Part shown: positions 25,062 to 32,058 of the stretch, piece after piece | Numbering within the stretch: position 1 is the first letter of the stretch | How the letters are laid out: each line of letters opens with the position of its first letter | NCBI RefSeq assembly: GCF_000331025.1 | Contig: NC_020055.1 | Span: 1,768,370 to 1,832,369, forward strand | Direction: 5' to 3' | Length of the DNA stretch: 64,000 bases | Origin: Maridesulfovibrio hydrothermalis AM13 = DSM 14728 | Lineage (GTDB): Bacteria; Desulfobacterota; Desulfovibrionia; Desulfovibrionales; Desulfovibrionaceae | Translations under genes and position numbers: made by a program | Notes under the pieces: generated by a model | What the model was told of the DNA's origin: nothing | What the model saw: only the letters and a program-made list of their open reading frames with translations | Database searches by the model: none

Positions 25062-26234
25062 CTAGTGGTCGCTTTTGTAGTCAGGGTGCTCATAGAAAAT
25101 GGGCATCCGGGTGGTAATGAAACGGAAAACAACAACGCCGATAGTCACAACAAATACAGAGATACCGATCTCCATCATGCTGGGGAAGTACCTTTCGGAA
25201 GACGGAAGGTGGTAGTTGAACGCGATCATGGAAACGTTGAACCTGTTGAAAATGATGCCGAGCACAGTGATGATGGCAGCTTTCTTAATCAGGCCGAGGT
25301 TTTTGTCGCGGACACCAACAGCGTAGAGGAAACAGGGCAGCGCAACAAAACCGAGCATTTCAGTCAGGAACAGCAGGCCGTATCCTGAAACAAGGTAATG
25401 CCAGTTATTGTCGTAGGCTACACCGATCATCTTAACGAAGAAGTATCCGAAGAGTACCAGAGAAGCGGCTTTACCGAATCCCAGAACGACTCCGTCGTGG
25501 TGCTTGAGGTATTCCTCATCCATCATGCGGTGCATCTTTTTGTGAGAGAGAGTTCCCTCGAAGATGACCATAGACATACCCGCGGCAATACTTGAAACAA
25601 AGAAGTAAAGCGGCATGTAGGTTGAGTACCACAGGGGATGAAGTTTAGAAGGTGCGATTGTGTACAGTGCGCCGAGTGATGACTGGTGCAAAGTAGAGAG
25701 AACAACACCGAAGATGGTCAGAGCAAGTGTCAGTTTAACAACAACTTTTCTGATTTTCTTCCAGCCCAGCCATTCGAACATAGCGGGGGTGAACTCAATA
25801 AAGAGTACAGTCAGGTACAGCATTACGCACAGACCGACTTCGAAGAGCAGAGAGGTTGTACCCTGCTGGTAGAAGACCGGGTAAGGCAGTCTCCAGGGAC
25901 GACCAAGGTCATATTGCAGAGCAAATACAACCAGAGCGTATCCGAGGAATGCTGTCAGGATTGCAGGACGTACTGCGGAGTGAAACCGTTTGAGTCCGAA
26001 GATGTAGCAGGCTGCGGAAGTTGTGTAACCACCGGCAGCAAGAGCAACACCGCAGAGCAGATCGAATCCGATCCAGATACCCCAGGGGTTGTTATCGTCC
26101 AGATTGGTAACAGAGCCGATACCCTGAGTGAATCTGATTACAGTGATAATCAGTCCGACAATAATAATAGCGGCGGCTACCAGATTAAACGTGTTGAAGG
26201 CCGATTTAGGCCCGTTGTTTCCGGGAGTGGACAT
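25062..26234 (-). CDS. hmcC: Hmc complex NrfD-like integral membrane subunit HmcC
   Basis: The 390-residue protein has about ten membrane helices and resembles NrfD/PsrC quinone-interacting subunits. Conserved features include NPWGIWIGFDLLCGVALAAGGYT in the N-terminal half and RFNVSMIAFNYHLPSSERYFPSMMEIGISV near the end. It couples quinone or proton chemistry to electron flow between HmcB and the rest of the complex. Start and stop overlap hmcB by one base, so the two are translationally coupled. Confidence 0.93.
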   Translation of the reverse strand: MSTPGNNGPKSAFNTFNLVAAAIIIVGLIITVIRFTQGIGSVTNLDDNNPWGIWIGFDLLCGVALAAGGYTTSAACYIFGLKRFHSAVRPAILTAFLGYALVVFALQYDLGRPWRLPYPVFYQQGTTSLLFEVGLCVMLYLTVLFIEFTPAMFEWLGWKKIRKVVVKLTLALTIFGVVLSTLHQSSLGALYTIAPSKLHPLWYSTYMPLYFFVSSIAAGMSMVIFEGTLSHKKMHRMMDEEYLKHHDGVVLGFGKAASLVLFGYFFVKMIGVAYDNNWHYLVSGYGLLFLTEMLGFVALPCFLYAVGVRDKNLGLIKKAAIITVLGIIFNRFNVSMIAFNYHLPSSERYFPSMMEIGISVFVVTIGVVVFRFITTRMPIFYEHPDYKSDH

Positions 26235-27295
26235 TAGGATTCCTCCTTCTCGCTGTTTTTGTCCTGTTCCTCTTCTTTAGGAGTCAGGGCTTCTTCTACA
26301 GCTTTTTTGACCTCAACTTCGATCTGGCGTTTGTTAGCAACGTCAGCTTTTTTAAGAGCTTCGGAGAGAGTTTTTTCAGCTTCCTCGCTGGCTCTTGCAA
26401 GTGCGTTTGCTACTGCTTCTTTGCGCTCTTCGTCGCCGACTTTGCGGTTACGCTGGGTAACTGCGTAGATGCCGCCGAGAAGTACGGGCCAGAGACCTGC
26501 AACCATAGGAACTGAAGCCAGAGCGCCGGCTGTGAGTTCCGGTGCGGACTTGGTTCCGAGATCTTCGCGCATGCCGATTTCGTTGAAAGGTACGCCGGAG
26601 AGATACATCCAGCTGGTTCCGCCCATTTCGTCTTCACCGTAGAGGTGGTCAACGTAACGGTCAGGGTTGCGCCTGATGCGCTGACGGGCGATCTTGATCA
26701 GCTCGTCTCTTTCGCCGAAAACAAGTGCTTCTTTGGGGCATTCTTCGACACAGCCGGGGATTTTTCCTTCGGCCTGTCTAGGAGCGCACATATTGCACTT
26801 CATGACTCTTGGAGTCAGTGGTTCATCATATTCATAAGTCGGGATTTCGAAGGGGCACGCTATCATACAGTAGCGACAACCTACACAAACCGACTCATCA
26901 TAAACAACTGCGCCGTTGGGCAGTTTCTTGAATGCTTTTACGAAGCATGCTGATGCACAGGCAGGTTCAAGACAGTGGTTACACTGGGATTTACGAAATA
27001 CAGGATTTTCCGGTCCTTTGTATTTGTTAACTACAGTGAAAGTCTTGGCATCTGTTCTGCGTTTGGTGTCCAGCACTGACAAGTCATCAAATTTCTTCTC
27101 GGGTACGGGAAGATTGCTGACTTTGTTGCAGGCTGCTTCACATTTGCGGCAACCGATGCAGCGGGTAGCGTCAAAGAGTACACCCTTACTTCCGGGATAC
27201 CCTTTGAACTCCTTACCGCCGGCCTCGACTCCTGCGGGGAGGGCTGCTCCCACACAGGTTGCGCCCAGCACTCCTAGGAATGTTCTGCGTAACAT
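26234..27295 (-). CDS. hmcB: Hmc complex iron-sulfur subunit HmcB
   Basis: The 353-residue protein begins [22 protein letters not shown], a signal-like segment, and then shows ferredoxin motifs for four [4Fe-4S] clusters: [36 protein letters not shown], and CNMC...CVEECP. A membrane helix ([18 protein letters not shown]) lies near residue 270. The C-terminal ~70 residues are a charged coiled coil rich in E, K and A. It transfers electrons between HmcA and the membrane subunits. It is encoded 29 bases after hmcA. Confidence 0.93.
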   Translation of the reverse strand: MLRRTFLGVLGATCVGAALPAGVEAGGKEFKGYPGSKGVLFDATRCIGCRKCEAACNKVSNLPVPEKKFDDLSVLDTKRRTDAKTFTVVNKYKGPENPVFRKSQCNHCLEPACASACFVKAFKKLPNGAVVYDESVCVGCRYCMIACPFEIPTYEYDEPLTPRVMKCNMCAPRQAEGKIPGCVEECPKEALVFGERDELIKIARQRIRRNPDRYVDHLYGEDEMGGTSWMYLSGVPFNEIGMREDLGTKSAPELTAGALASVPMVAGLWPVLLGGIYAVTQRNRKVGDEERKEAVANALARASEEAEKTLSEALKKADVANKRQIEVEVKKAVEEALTPKEEEQDKNSEKEES

Positions 27296-27324
27296 TTATC
27301 TGTTCTCCTTCAGGCTATCCGTTT

Positions 27325-28968
27325 TTATTTCTTCGCGTGACATGCGGTGCAGTCAGTTGAAGCAGGCTTTTCAAGGTTCATAGCGTCATGACAGGTCATG
27401 CACTGACCGTGATAGGCAGCCTTGAGAGCCGGACGTCCGTCCTGAGTTTTAGAGGTACTGCCGTGACAGCTTGCACAACTCGGAGGAGTTTTGCTGGCCG
27501 GGCTGTTATGGTGGCAGCTTCCACACACGGTAAGAGGTGTGCTGTGGAATGTGTTAGCCATGCTGTCATCTTTCATCTTGTCGATCATAGACATGATGAT
27601 CTTACGGTGAGGAAGTTTGCTGGCTTTGTACTCGTTCTCAATGACGTTGATGGTCACGAATTCAGGAATGTCAGACTCTGCAATCAGCTGTGGAGATGTG
27701 GGACGCTTCATGATCAAAGCCTTAGCGATGTCGGCCTTGGCGGAGGCTTCCATCTTGACGGGCTGGCTTGAAGTGGAGGTTGGGCCGTTATGGCATGCCA
27801 CACAAGTCTCTTCAGACTGGATTACATTTTTAGGCATCAGTTCGTGACAGCCTGCACAGTTAGGATCTTTCTGCTTGACTGCGTGGCAGCCGACACATGT
27901 TCTGGTGCTGTCAGCTTTGTGCATTGCCTGATCAAGAGTTACGAAATCACCTTCTTTGGAACCACGAACGGTGTGACATGAGGAGCATGACTTGTTCATA
28001 GTTTCGTGATGGCAGGAGCTGCAGGAGTCAGTGTAGTTTTCGTGGGCCTTATGGTTGAAAGCTACGGAAGCCATGGTGGCTTTTACTGCAGTTTTTTCGT
28101 CCACCGGAGCGGTGAGCAGAACAGCGTCTGGCTGATTTCTGGGAAGGCGGGGCAGATCTCCGCCCAGTTTTTTCAGAACAGCAGCGTTGTCTTCTTTGAT
28201 GTCTTCTACTTTCATTTCACCATGACAACCGGCACAGTCGACGGGACCGGTCTTTTCAGCTTTAGCGGCTTTCATTTCAAGGTGACAGGATACGCACTGA
28301 CCGTGGTAGGCTTCGGTGGTGGTCAGTTTTACGTCGCCTTCTGGAGTAGCGGTGTGACATACGCCACAGTTTTCTTCCTGTCCTTTTACATACTCAAGCT
28401 TATTGGAGAGCTTGTTGTACTGATGGTGACAGGCTCCACAGTTGGTGTCCTGACCGGCATCTTTTGCGATGAGCTTAGAATCCCAGTGACGGTAATGGAG
28501 AATGTTTTCCATTCCGGCAGAAGCTCTGTCCGCAGTAAGTTCCGGGTCAGCAACGTGACAGCTGCGACATTCACCGACTTGAGGTCCGGTTTTCTTGCCA
28601 GCCTTAGCGTCTGCGGCGTGGCAGCTGATACAACCGTTGTGGTAAATTTCTTTGAGCTGTTCAGGTTTGCCGTCTTCAAGTCTGTTGAACTTGTAAGACA
28701 TGGCATCTTTGTCTTTCTGGTGACAGGCAGTACAGTCTTTACCCTGCTCAGCCACCGCCTTTGTGTGTGTATCGTGGAGAAACACAACCGCAGGCAGTTC
28801 CAGTTTTTCCTGTGCGGCAATAGTGTCGATCATAATAAGATCCGGACGCTTATTACCTTCACCCTGCGGGGTTCCGACCATGCTCAGAGCTTCCATGTGG
28901 AAGCCGAGCACCCCTGCTAGGACGATCAGGATACCGGACAATCGCAATAATTTTTTTCCGTTTGCCAT
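27325..28968 (-). CDS. hmcA: Sixteen-heme high-molecular-weight cytochrome c HmcA
   Basis: The 547-residue periplasmic protein has a signal peptide (LLRLSGILIVLAGVLGFHMEALS) and exactly 16 CXXCH motifs, from CTACH near residue 80 to CTACH four residues before the end. This is the hallmark of Desulfovibrio HmcA, of matching length. Many spaced histidines (HDTHTK, HKAHENY, HRKIIM) are suitable distal ligands. It accepts electrons from hydrogenases and cytochrome c3 in the periplasm. It is the first gene of the operon. A nested palindrome region lies 160-220 bases upstream of its start. Confidence 0.97.
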   Translation of the reverse strand: MANGKKLLRLSGILIVLAGVLGFHMEALSMVGTPQGEGNKRPDLIMIDTIAAQEKLELPAVVFLHDTHTKAVAEQGKDCTACHQKDKDAMSYKFNRLEDGKPEQLKEIYHNGCISCHAADAKAGKKTGPQVGECRSCHVADPELTADRASAGMENILHYRHWDSKLIAKDAGQDTNCGACHHQYNKLSNKLEYVKGQEENCGVCHTATPEGDVKLTTTEAYHGQCVSCHLEMKAAKAEKTGPVDCAGCHGEMKVEDIKEDNAAVLKKLGGDLPRLPRNQPDAVLLTAPVDEKTAVKATMASVAFNHKAHENYTDSCSSCHHETMNKSCSSCHTVRGSKEGDFVTLDQAMHKADSTRTCVGCHAVKQKDPNCAGCHELMPKNVIQSEETCVACHNGPTSTSSQPVKMEASAKADIAKALIMKRPTSPQLIAESDIPEFVTINVIENEYKASKLPHRKIIMSMIDKMKDDSMANTFHSTPLTVCGSCHHNSPASKTPPSCASCHGSTSKTQDGRPALKAAYHGQCMTCHDAMNLEKPASTDCTACHAKK

Positions 28969-29124
28969 GATATCGATCCCCTCTCAATGCATTGGACCAT
29001 AAGCTTATGCTTAAGCCCTTTGTTGCCCCGTTCAGTGTAAGTCCTGTTAATCTTTATGGTTACTTCCTCCATGGAAAACCATGTAATAGAAAAACGGGAC
29101 ACACCGATCCGACGCGTCTCATTC

Positions 29125-29190
29125 CCCATCTGATAAGGAGGTATTAATACCTCCTCACTTGATGGGTTTTTATACCTGCTCGTTAGGTAT
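29125..29190. promoter_or_regulatory. Nested palindromes upstream of hmcA (candidate operators)
   Basis: At 29136-29155 there is a perfect 20-bp palindrome, AGGAGGTATTAATACCTCCT. It is enclosed symmetrically by CCCATC (29125-29130) and GATGGG (29161-29166), with a T-run to the right. A second inverted repeat with the same half-site, ATACCT-7-AGGTAT, follows at 29172-29190. Shared GGTAT/ATACC half-sites suggest a regulator such as the encoded Rrf2; alternatively the outer hairpin plus T-run is a plus-strand terminator. Confidence 0.55.
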
Positions 29191-29429
29191 GTTATTATTC
29201 AAGGTTACGTCAAGGGGAGTTTGCTAGAAAAGCAGTCATAAAAAACAACTTTATTCCAGAGTGTTTTTGTCTGTTATTTTAGGATGATGGGTTGGAAGGA
29301 GTACATTGGTAAGTCTCCTGAAATATTGGATTTAAATGGTATGATTTTTTTGAGAAATAGAAACTCGTTTTTGAATGGACAAAGTTTGATTTTTTATCCT
29401 GATCAGAAGTGATCCTGCTTTACATTTGC

Positions 29430-29451
29430 GGGCAGTTAGTTAGGGCGCAAA
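29430..29451 (+). repeat. Direct repeat copy 1 (IS left-end fragment)
   Basis: A 22-base sequence starting GGGCAGTTAG and ending GGGCGCAAA recurs exactly at 30515-30536. Both copies are preceded by a similar TGA(T)CCTG...ACATTT stretch, so the repeat extends to about 40 bases with differences. Confidence 0.8.
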
Positions 29452-29474
29452 CTTGACTTTTACAGGAGAAGCAA

Positions 29475-29960
29475 ATGACCAAACTAAAATGTCGAACTCA
29501 CGATCCAGAGGTTAAACGTGATGCAGCCCTTTTTAAGTGACGATCCGTCTCGTACACATTCTGAAGTGGCAGAAAGTCTCGGAATTTTTTAAACCATACT
29601 TAACCGCTGGCGACGCGAGCACTCTCGTAACGGATGATTTGTATTTTCTGGGCAGGGGAACGAAATTTTAACCGATGAAAAACGCAGAATAAAAGAGCTG
29701 AAGAAAAAGTTACGTGATGCAAAAACAGAGCGTGATTTCCTAAAAAAGCATTGCTATTTTCAGCAGAGCACCGAAATGAAATTTCAATTCATGGAAGCGA
29801 ACCGTTCCATTCTTTCGATGAAGAAGATGTGCCGAACTCTAGAAGTATGGTAATTCCACCAGAAGAGCATAGCCAACTTGATAAACGGCGTGATAAGAAT
29901 TTGCTTTTATTACAGCACTTAGAGGAATCTCACGAGCAAGAGCTGTTTATAGAAAAATGA
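29475..29960 (+). pseudogene. IS3-family transposase remnant (OrfA plus start of OrfB)
   Basis: An ATG at 29475 opens MTKLKCRTHDPEVKRDAALFK and then meets TGA. In another frame the OrfA continues as DDPSRTHSEVAESLGIF, then stop, TILNRWRREHSRNG, stop, and GNEILTDEKRRIKELKKKLRDAKTERDFLKK. This is followed by the OrfB start MKFQFMEANRSI...MKKMCRTLEV and a degenerate PPEEHSQLDKRRDK tail. Multiple in-frame stops and frame changes show a dead element; the catalytic DDE region of OrfB is missing. The 69-residue frame at 29751-29960 is part of this remnant, not a gene. Confidence 0.85.
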
Positions 29961-30070
29961 TATTGCTTTAAAGGTTGAGATGTCATATCTCTTTATAAGA
30001 TTACTTATGAATAGTGGTCTTTGCATATAGATCTGGCAATTCTGCCAAAGCAATAAAAAAGGAGATTTAA

Positions 30071-30367
30071 ATGGCACTATCACCGCTCGAAATGGCAAAT
30101 CAATTAGTCGAGATATATGGAGATCAAAAGCGTAGGTATTCTCTTGACGTTGATGACTTTAAGAGGCTTGCAGGAAAGAACAGACTAAAAGGCTCATATG
30201 TAAGTTATGTTCAAGAGGAGCTTGCTGAGAAAGGATATCAGCTCATAAATATGAGAGAGCAGGAGGATTCTTTTGGAGTTGTAAAGAGTGATCTTGTAAA
30301 TAATTGGCCAAAAGTTAAAGCGGACAATTATGCAGGCGACGTCGAAGACGATAGTGAGCAAGAGTAA
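30071..30367 (+). CDS. Small hypothetical protein of 98 residues
   Basis: The frame has a good ribosome site (AAAAGGAGATTTAA-ATG). It encodes a soluble, charged protein with helical character (LEMANQLVEIYGDQKRRYSLDVDDFKRLAG) and an acidic tail (DVEDDSEQE). I do not recognise a family. The middle segment KGSYVSYVQEELAEKGYQLINM might be a small winged-helix or DNA-binding-like fold, but this is a guess. It lies between two direct copies of an IS left end, which suggests acquisition with the mobile sequence. A very strong hairpin follows 40 bases after the stop. Confidence 0.6.
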   Translation: MALSPLEMANQLVEIYGDQKRRYSLDVDDFKRLAGKNRLKGSYVSYVQEELAEKGYQLINMREQEDSFGVVKSDLVNNWPKVKADNYAGDVEDDSEQE

Positions 30368-30406
30368 GTGTCTTATATGATATCCGCTATGTAGTTAGTT
30401 GTATTG

Positions 30407-30446
30407 GTATGATAGACGCATAGAGGACTCTATGCGTCTATCATAC
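30407..30446. terminator. 19-bp perfect hairpin after the 98-residue gene
   Basis: Arms 30407-30425 and 30428-30446 are exact complements with a two-base GA centre. There is no T-run, so it may be a terminator, a processing site or a cruciform-forming operator. Confidence 0.5.
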
Positions 30447-30514
30447 TTGTGTTAGTTCTGATTTGATCTGAACTTCCTCTTGAAACAGAAGGGGGTGACC
30501 TGTCACATTTTTCT

Positions 30515-30536
30515 GGGCAGTTAGTTAGGGCGCAAA
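30515..30536 (+). repeat. Direct repeat copy 2 (IS left-end fragment)
   Basis: This is an exact second copy of the 22-base sequence at 29430-29451, in the same orientation and preceded by TGACCTGTCACATTTTTCT. It looks like the left end of a related IS copy whose body is lost. Confidence 0.8.
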
Positions 30537-30735
30537 AATATTTTTCTGACAGTAGATTTTGAAGTAGCAGAACAGCCTATGGCAGTTTTTCGTTTATGGG
30601 ATTGTTGTATCTATTTATGTTGCTACCTACGTGTTTTATGCGCATAAATAGGGGCAGACGAGTGTATGAAGTACAATTTTGTTGTAAAGAAATATGTGCT
30701 CGTTTATAAATAAGAAAATGATTCAGGAGGCTGCT

Positions 30736-31182
30736 ATGACTGATTACGATATGAAATTTATGGAAGAAGCTTATAAGCTTGCGAAGAAGAGTTTTGATGA
30801 AGGAGGGCTGCCTATAGGGGCGGTTTTGGTCCGTGGCGGCGAGGTGATCGGGCGTGGTCATAATCGGCGTGTGCAGAACGGTGATCCCATTGCGCACGGG
30901 GAAATGGATTGTTTGCGTAATGCAGGGCGGCAGAAGACTTACAAAGATACAGTGCTTTATACCACTTTGTCGCCATGTATGATGTGTTCCGGCGCGGTCG
31001 TCCAGTTCGGTGTGCCACGCGTGGTTATCGGGGAAAATAGAAATTTCGGTGGTAATGAAGAATTTCTCCGATCACATGGTGTTGAGGTCGAAATTCTCGA
31101 TAACCGTAAATGCATTGATCTTATGGAAGAGTTGAAAGAATCAAAGCCGCAGCTTTGGGCTGAGGATATTGGCGAAGATTAA
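30736..31182 (+). CDS. Cytosine deaminase (zinc nucleobase deaminase, FCY1-like)
   Basis: The 148-residue protein has the zinc deaminase motifs AHGEMDCLR (catalytic Glu) and TLSPCMMCSGAVV. It strongly resembles yeast-type cytosine deaminase: GGLPIGAVLV, GRGHNRRVQ, YKDTVLYTTLSPC, GVPRVVIGENRNFGG and the C-terminal WAEDIGE. It should convert cytosine to uracil in pyrimidine salvage. An upstream ATG at 30694 gives a longer frame, but AGGAGG at 30725-30730 fits the ATG at 30736. It is a single gene with its own terminator. A guanine deaminase role is less likely given the C-terminus. Confidence 0.88.
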   Translation: MTDYDMKFMEEAYKLAKKSFDEGGLPIGAVLVRGGEVIGRGHNRRVQNGDPIAHGEMDCLRNAGRQKTYKDTVLYTTLSPCMMCSGAVVQFGVPRVVIGENRNFGGNEEFLRSHGVEVEILDNRKCIDLMEELKESKPQLWAEDIGED

Positions 31183-31229
31183 AGGCTCTATTTCGGAAAA
31201 AGGACGATGATCAAATTCAATAAAAAGAG

Positions 31230-31263
31230 AAGGCCCTTACAAATCTAGATTTGTAAGGGCCTT
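31230..31263. terminator. Bidirectional terminator after the deaminase gene
   Basis: A 34-base perfect palindrome, AAGGCCCTTACAAATCT / AGATTTGTAAGGGCCTT, separates the deaminase from the minus-strand tRNA-Thr. Confidence 0.8.
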
Positions 31264-31271
31264 TACACCGC

Positions 31272-31347
<76 letters not shown>

Positions 31348-31456
31348 ACCTGTATTAGATGGCTTTTTTTAGCGTTAATATCTGTTGGTCAGGTACGCTC
31401 AACTGTGTTGACAGGAGCTTCGTCAAAAGCCTTAGGTGACAATATTTGGTATAAGA

Positions 31457-31486
31457 AAAGGGCCGTAAATAATTATACGGCCCTTT
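31457..31486 (-). terminator. Terminator downstream of tRNA-Pro
   Basis: The arms AAAGGGCCGTA and TACGGCCCTTT form an 11-bp stem with a CTTTTCTTAT tail on the minus strand. Confidence 0.75.
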
Positions 31487-31501
31487 GGGGTGTTCTATTC
31501 G

Positions 31502-31578
31502 TGGTCGGGATGAGAGGAGTTGAACCTCCGACCCCTTGAACCCCATTCAAGTGCGCTACCAGACTGCGCTACATCCCG
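31502..31578 (-). tRNA. tRNA-Pro (anticodon GGG)
   Basis: A 77-base cloverleaf on the minus strand with acceptor CGGGATG / CATCCCG, encoded ACCA, anticodon stem CTTGA / TCAAG with loop ATGGGGT, and a T arm containing GGTTCAACTCC. The anticodon GGG reads CCC and CCT. Confidence 0.95.
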
Positions 31579-32058
31579 ACGTCACGGAGAGAAGATCTAT
31601 TTAATTGCCGTGGACAAGTCAATGCTTTTTTTGAGAAAATTAGATTTGCATACAAAATAACGGGGAAGTTTGAATAATTATTAGGAATGACAATTTTTAC
31701 GGTATAAGAATGGAACTTTTAAGTTGAAGCTTATTTTCAAATTACAAGTGTTGATATTGAATTTATTATAATGTATAGGTTCGATTGTTGTTAGTGTGCT
31801 ACTGTATTATGTTTGAACTTTGGGTAGTAAGTTTGGGTTTGGTCATTCGCTTTTCCTGTGAAAGTCAGAATAGGGACTTAAATATGTTTCAGTCAATATG
31901 TAACAGGATTAATTCTTTTATTGTTATTTAAAAAAAATATTTGACGTTGGATTGTGCATAATATAAGCTATATTGTAAGCAACTGATTAAGAGTATGTTG
32001 ATTCTTTGAGTAATCATGACATATCAATAACTACTAATTATCAGCTTGGAGAAAGAGC
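31579..32058. other. AT-rich non-coding region upstream of the radical SAM gene
   Basis: No gene is supported in these 480 bases. The sequence becomes markedly AT-rich. A possible promoter is TTGACG (31941-31946) with TATAAG 15 bases later; the spacing is short. The left copy of the 22-bp inverted repeat lies at 32022-32043. Confidence 0.5.
32022..32043 (+). repeat. Left 22-bp inverted repeat
   Basis: It begins TATCAATAAC and ends TAATTATCA. The layout AATAA-CTACTAA-TTATC resembles a tyrosine-recombinase core site with an asymmetric 7-base spacer. Its exact reverse complement lies at 36016-36037. Confidence 0.9.

Larger units (their letters stand above)
28969..29474. other. Intergenic region upstream of hmcA
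   Basis: About 500 bases without a supported gene. It contains the palindromes noted separately and, from about 29400, the left end of the IS3 remnant. The hmc promoter must lie here but no clear -35/-10 pair was identified. Confidence 0.5.

Noticed and set aside
28006-28920. 304-residue plus-strand frame over hmcA
   Set aside because: It is antisense to the 16-heme cytochrome; composition follows from the CXXCH codons on the other strand.
29751-29960. 69-residue frame as an independent gene
   Set aside because: It reads through the degenerate IS3 remnant in mixed frames; its second half matches the OrfB linker region.
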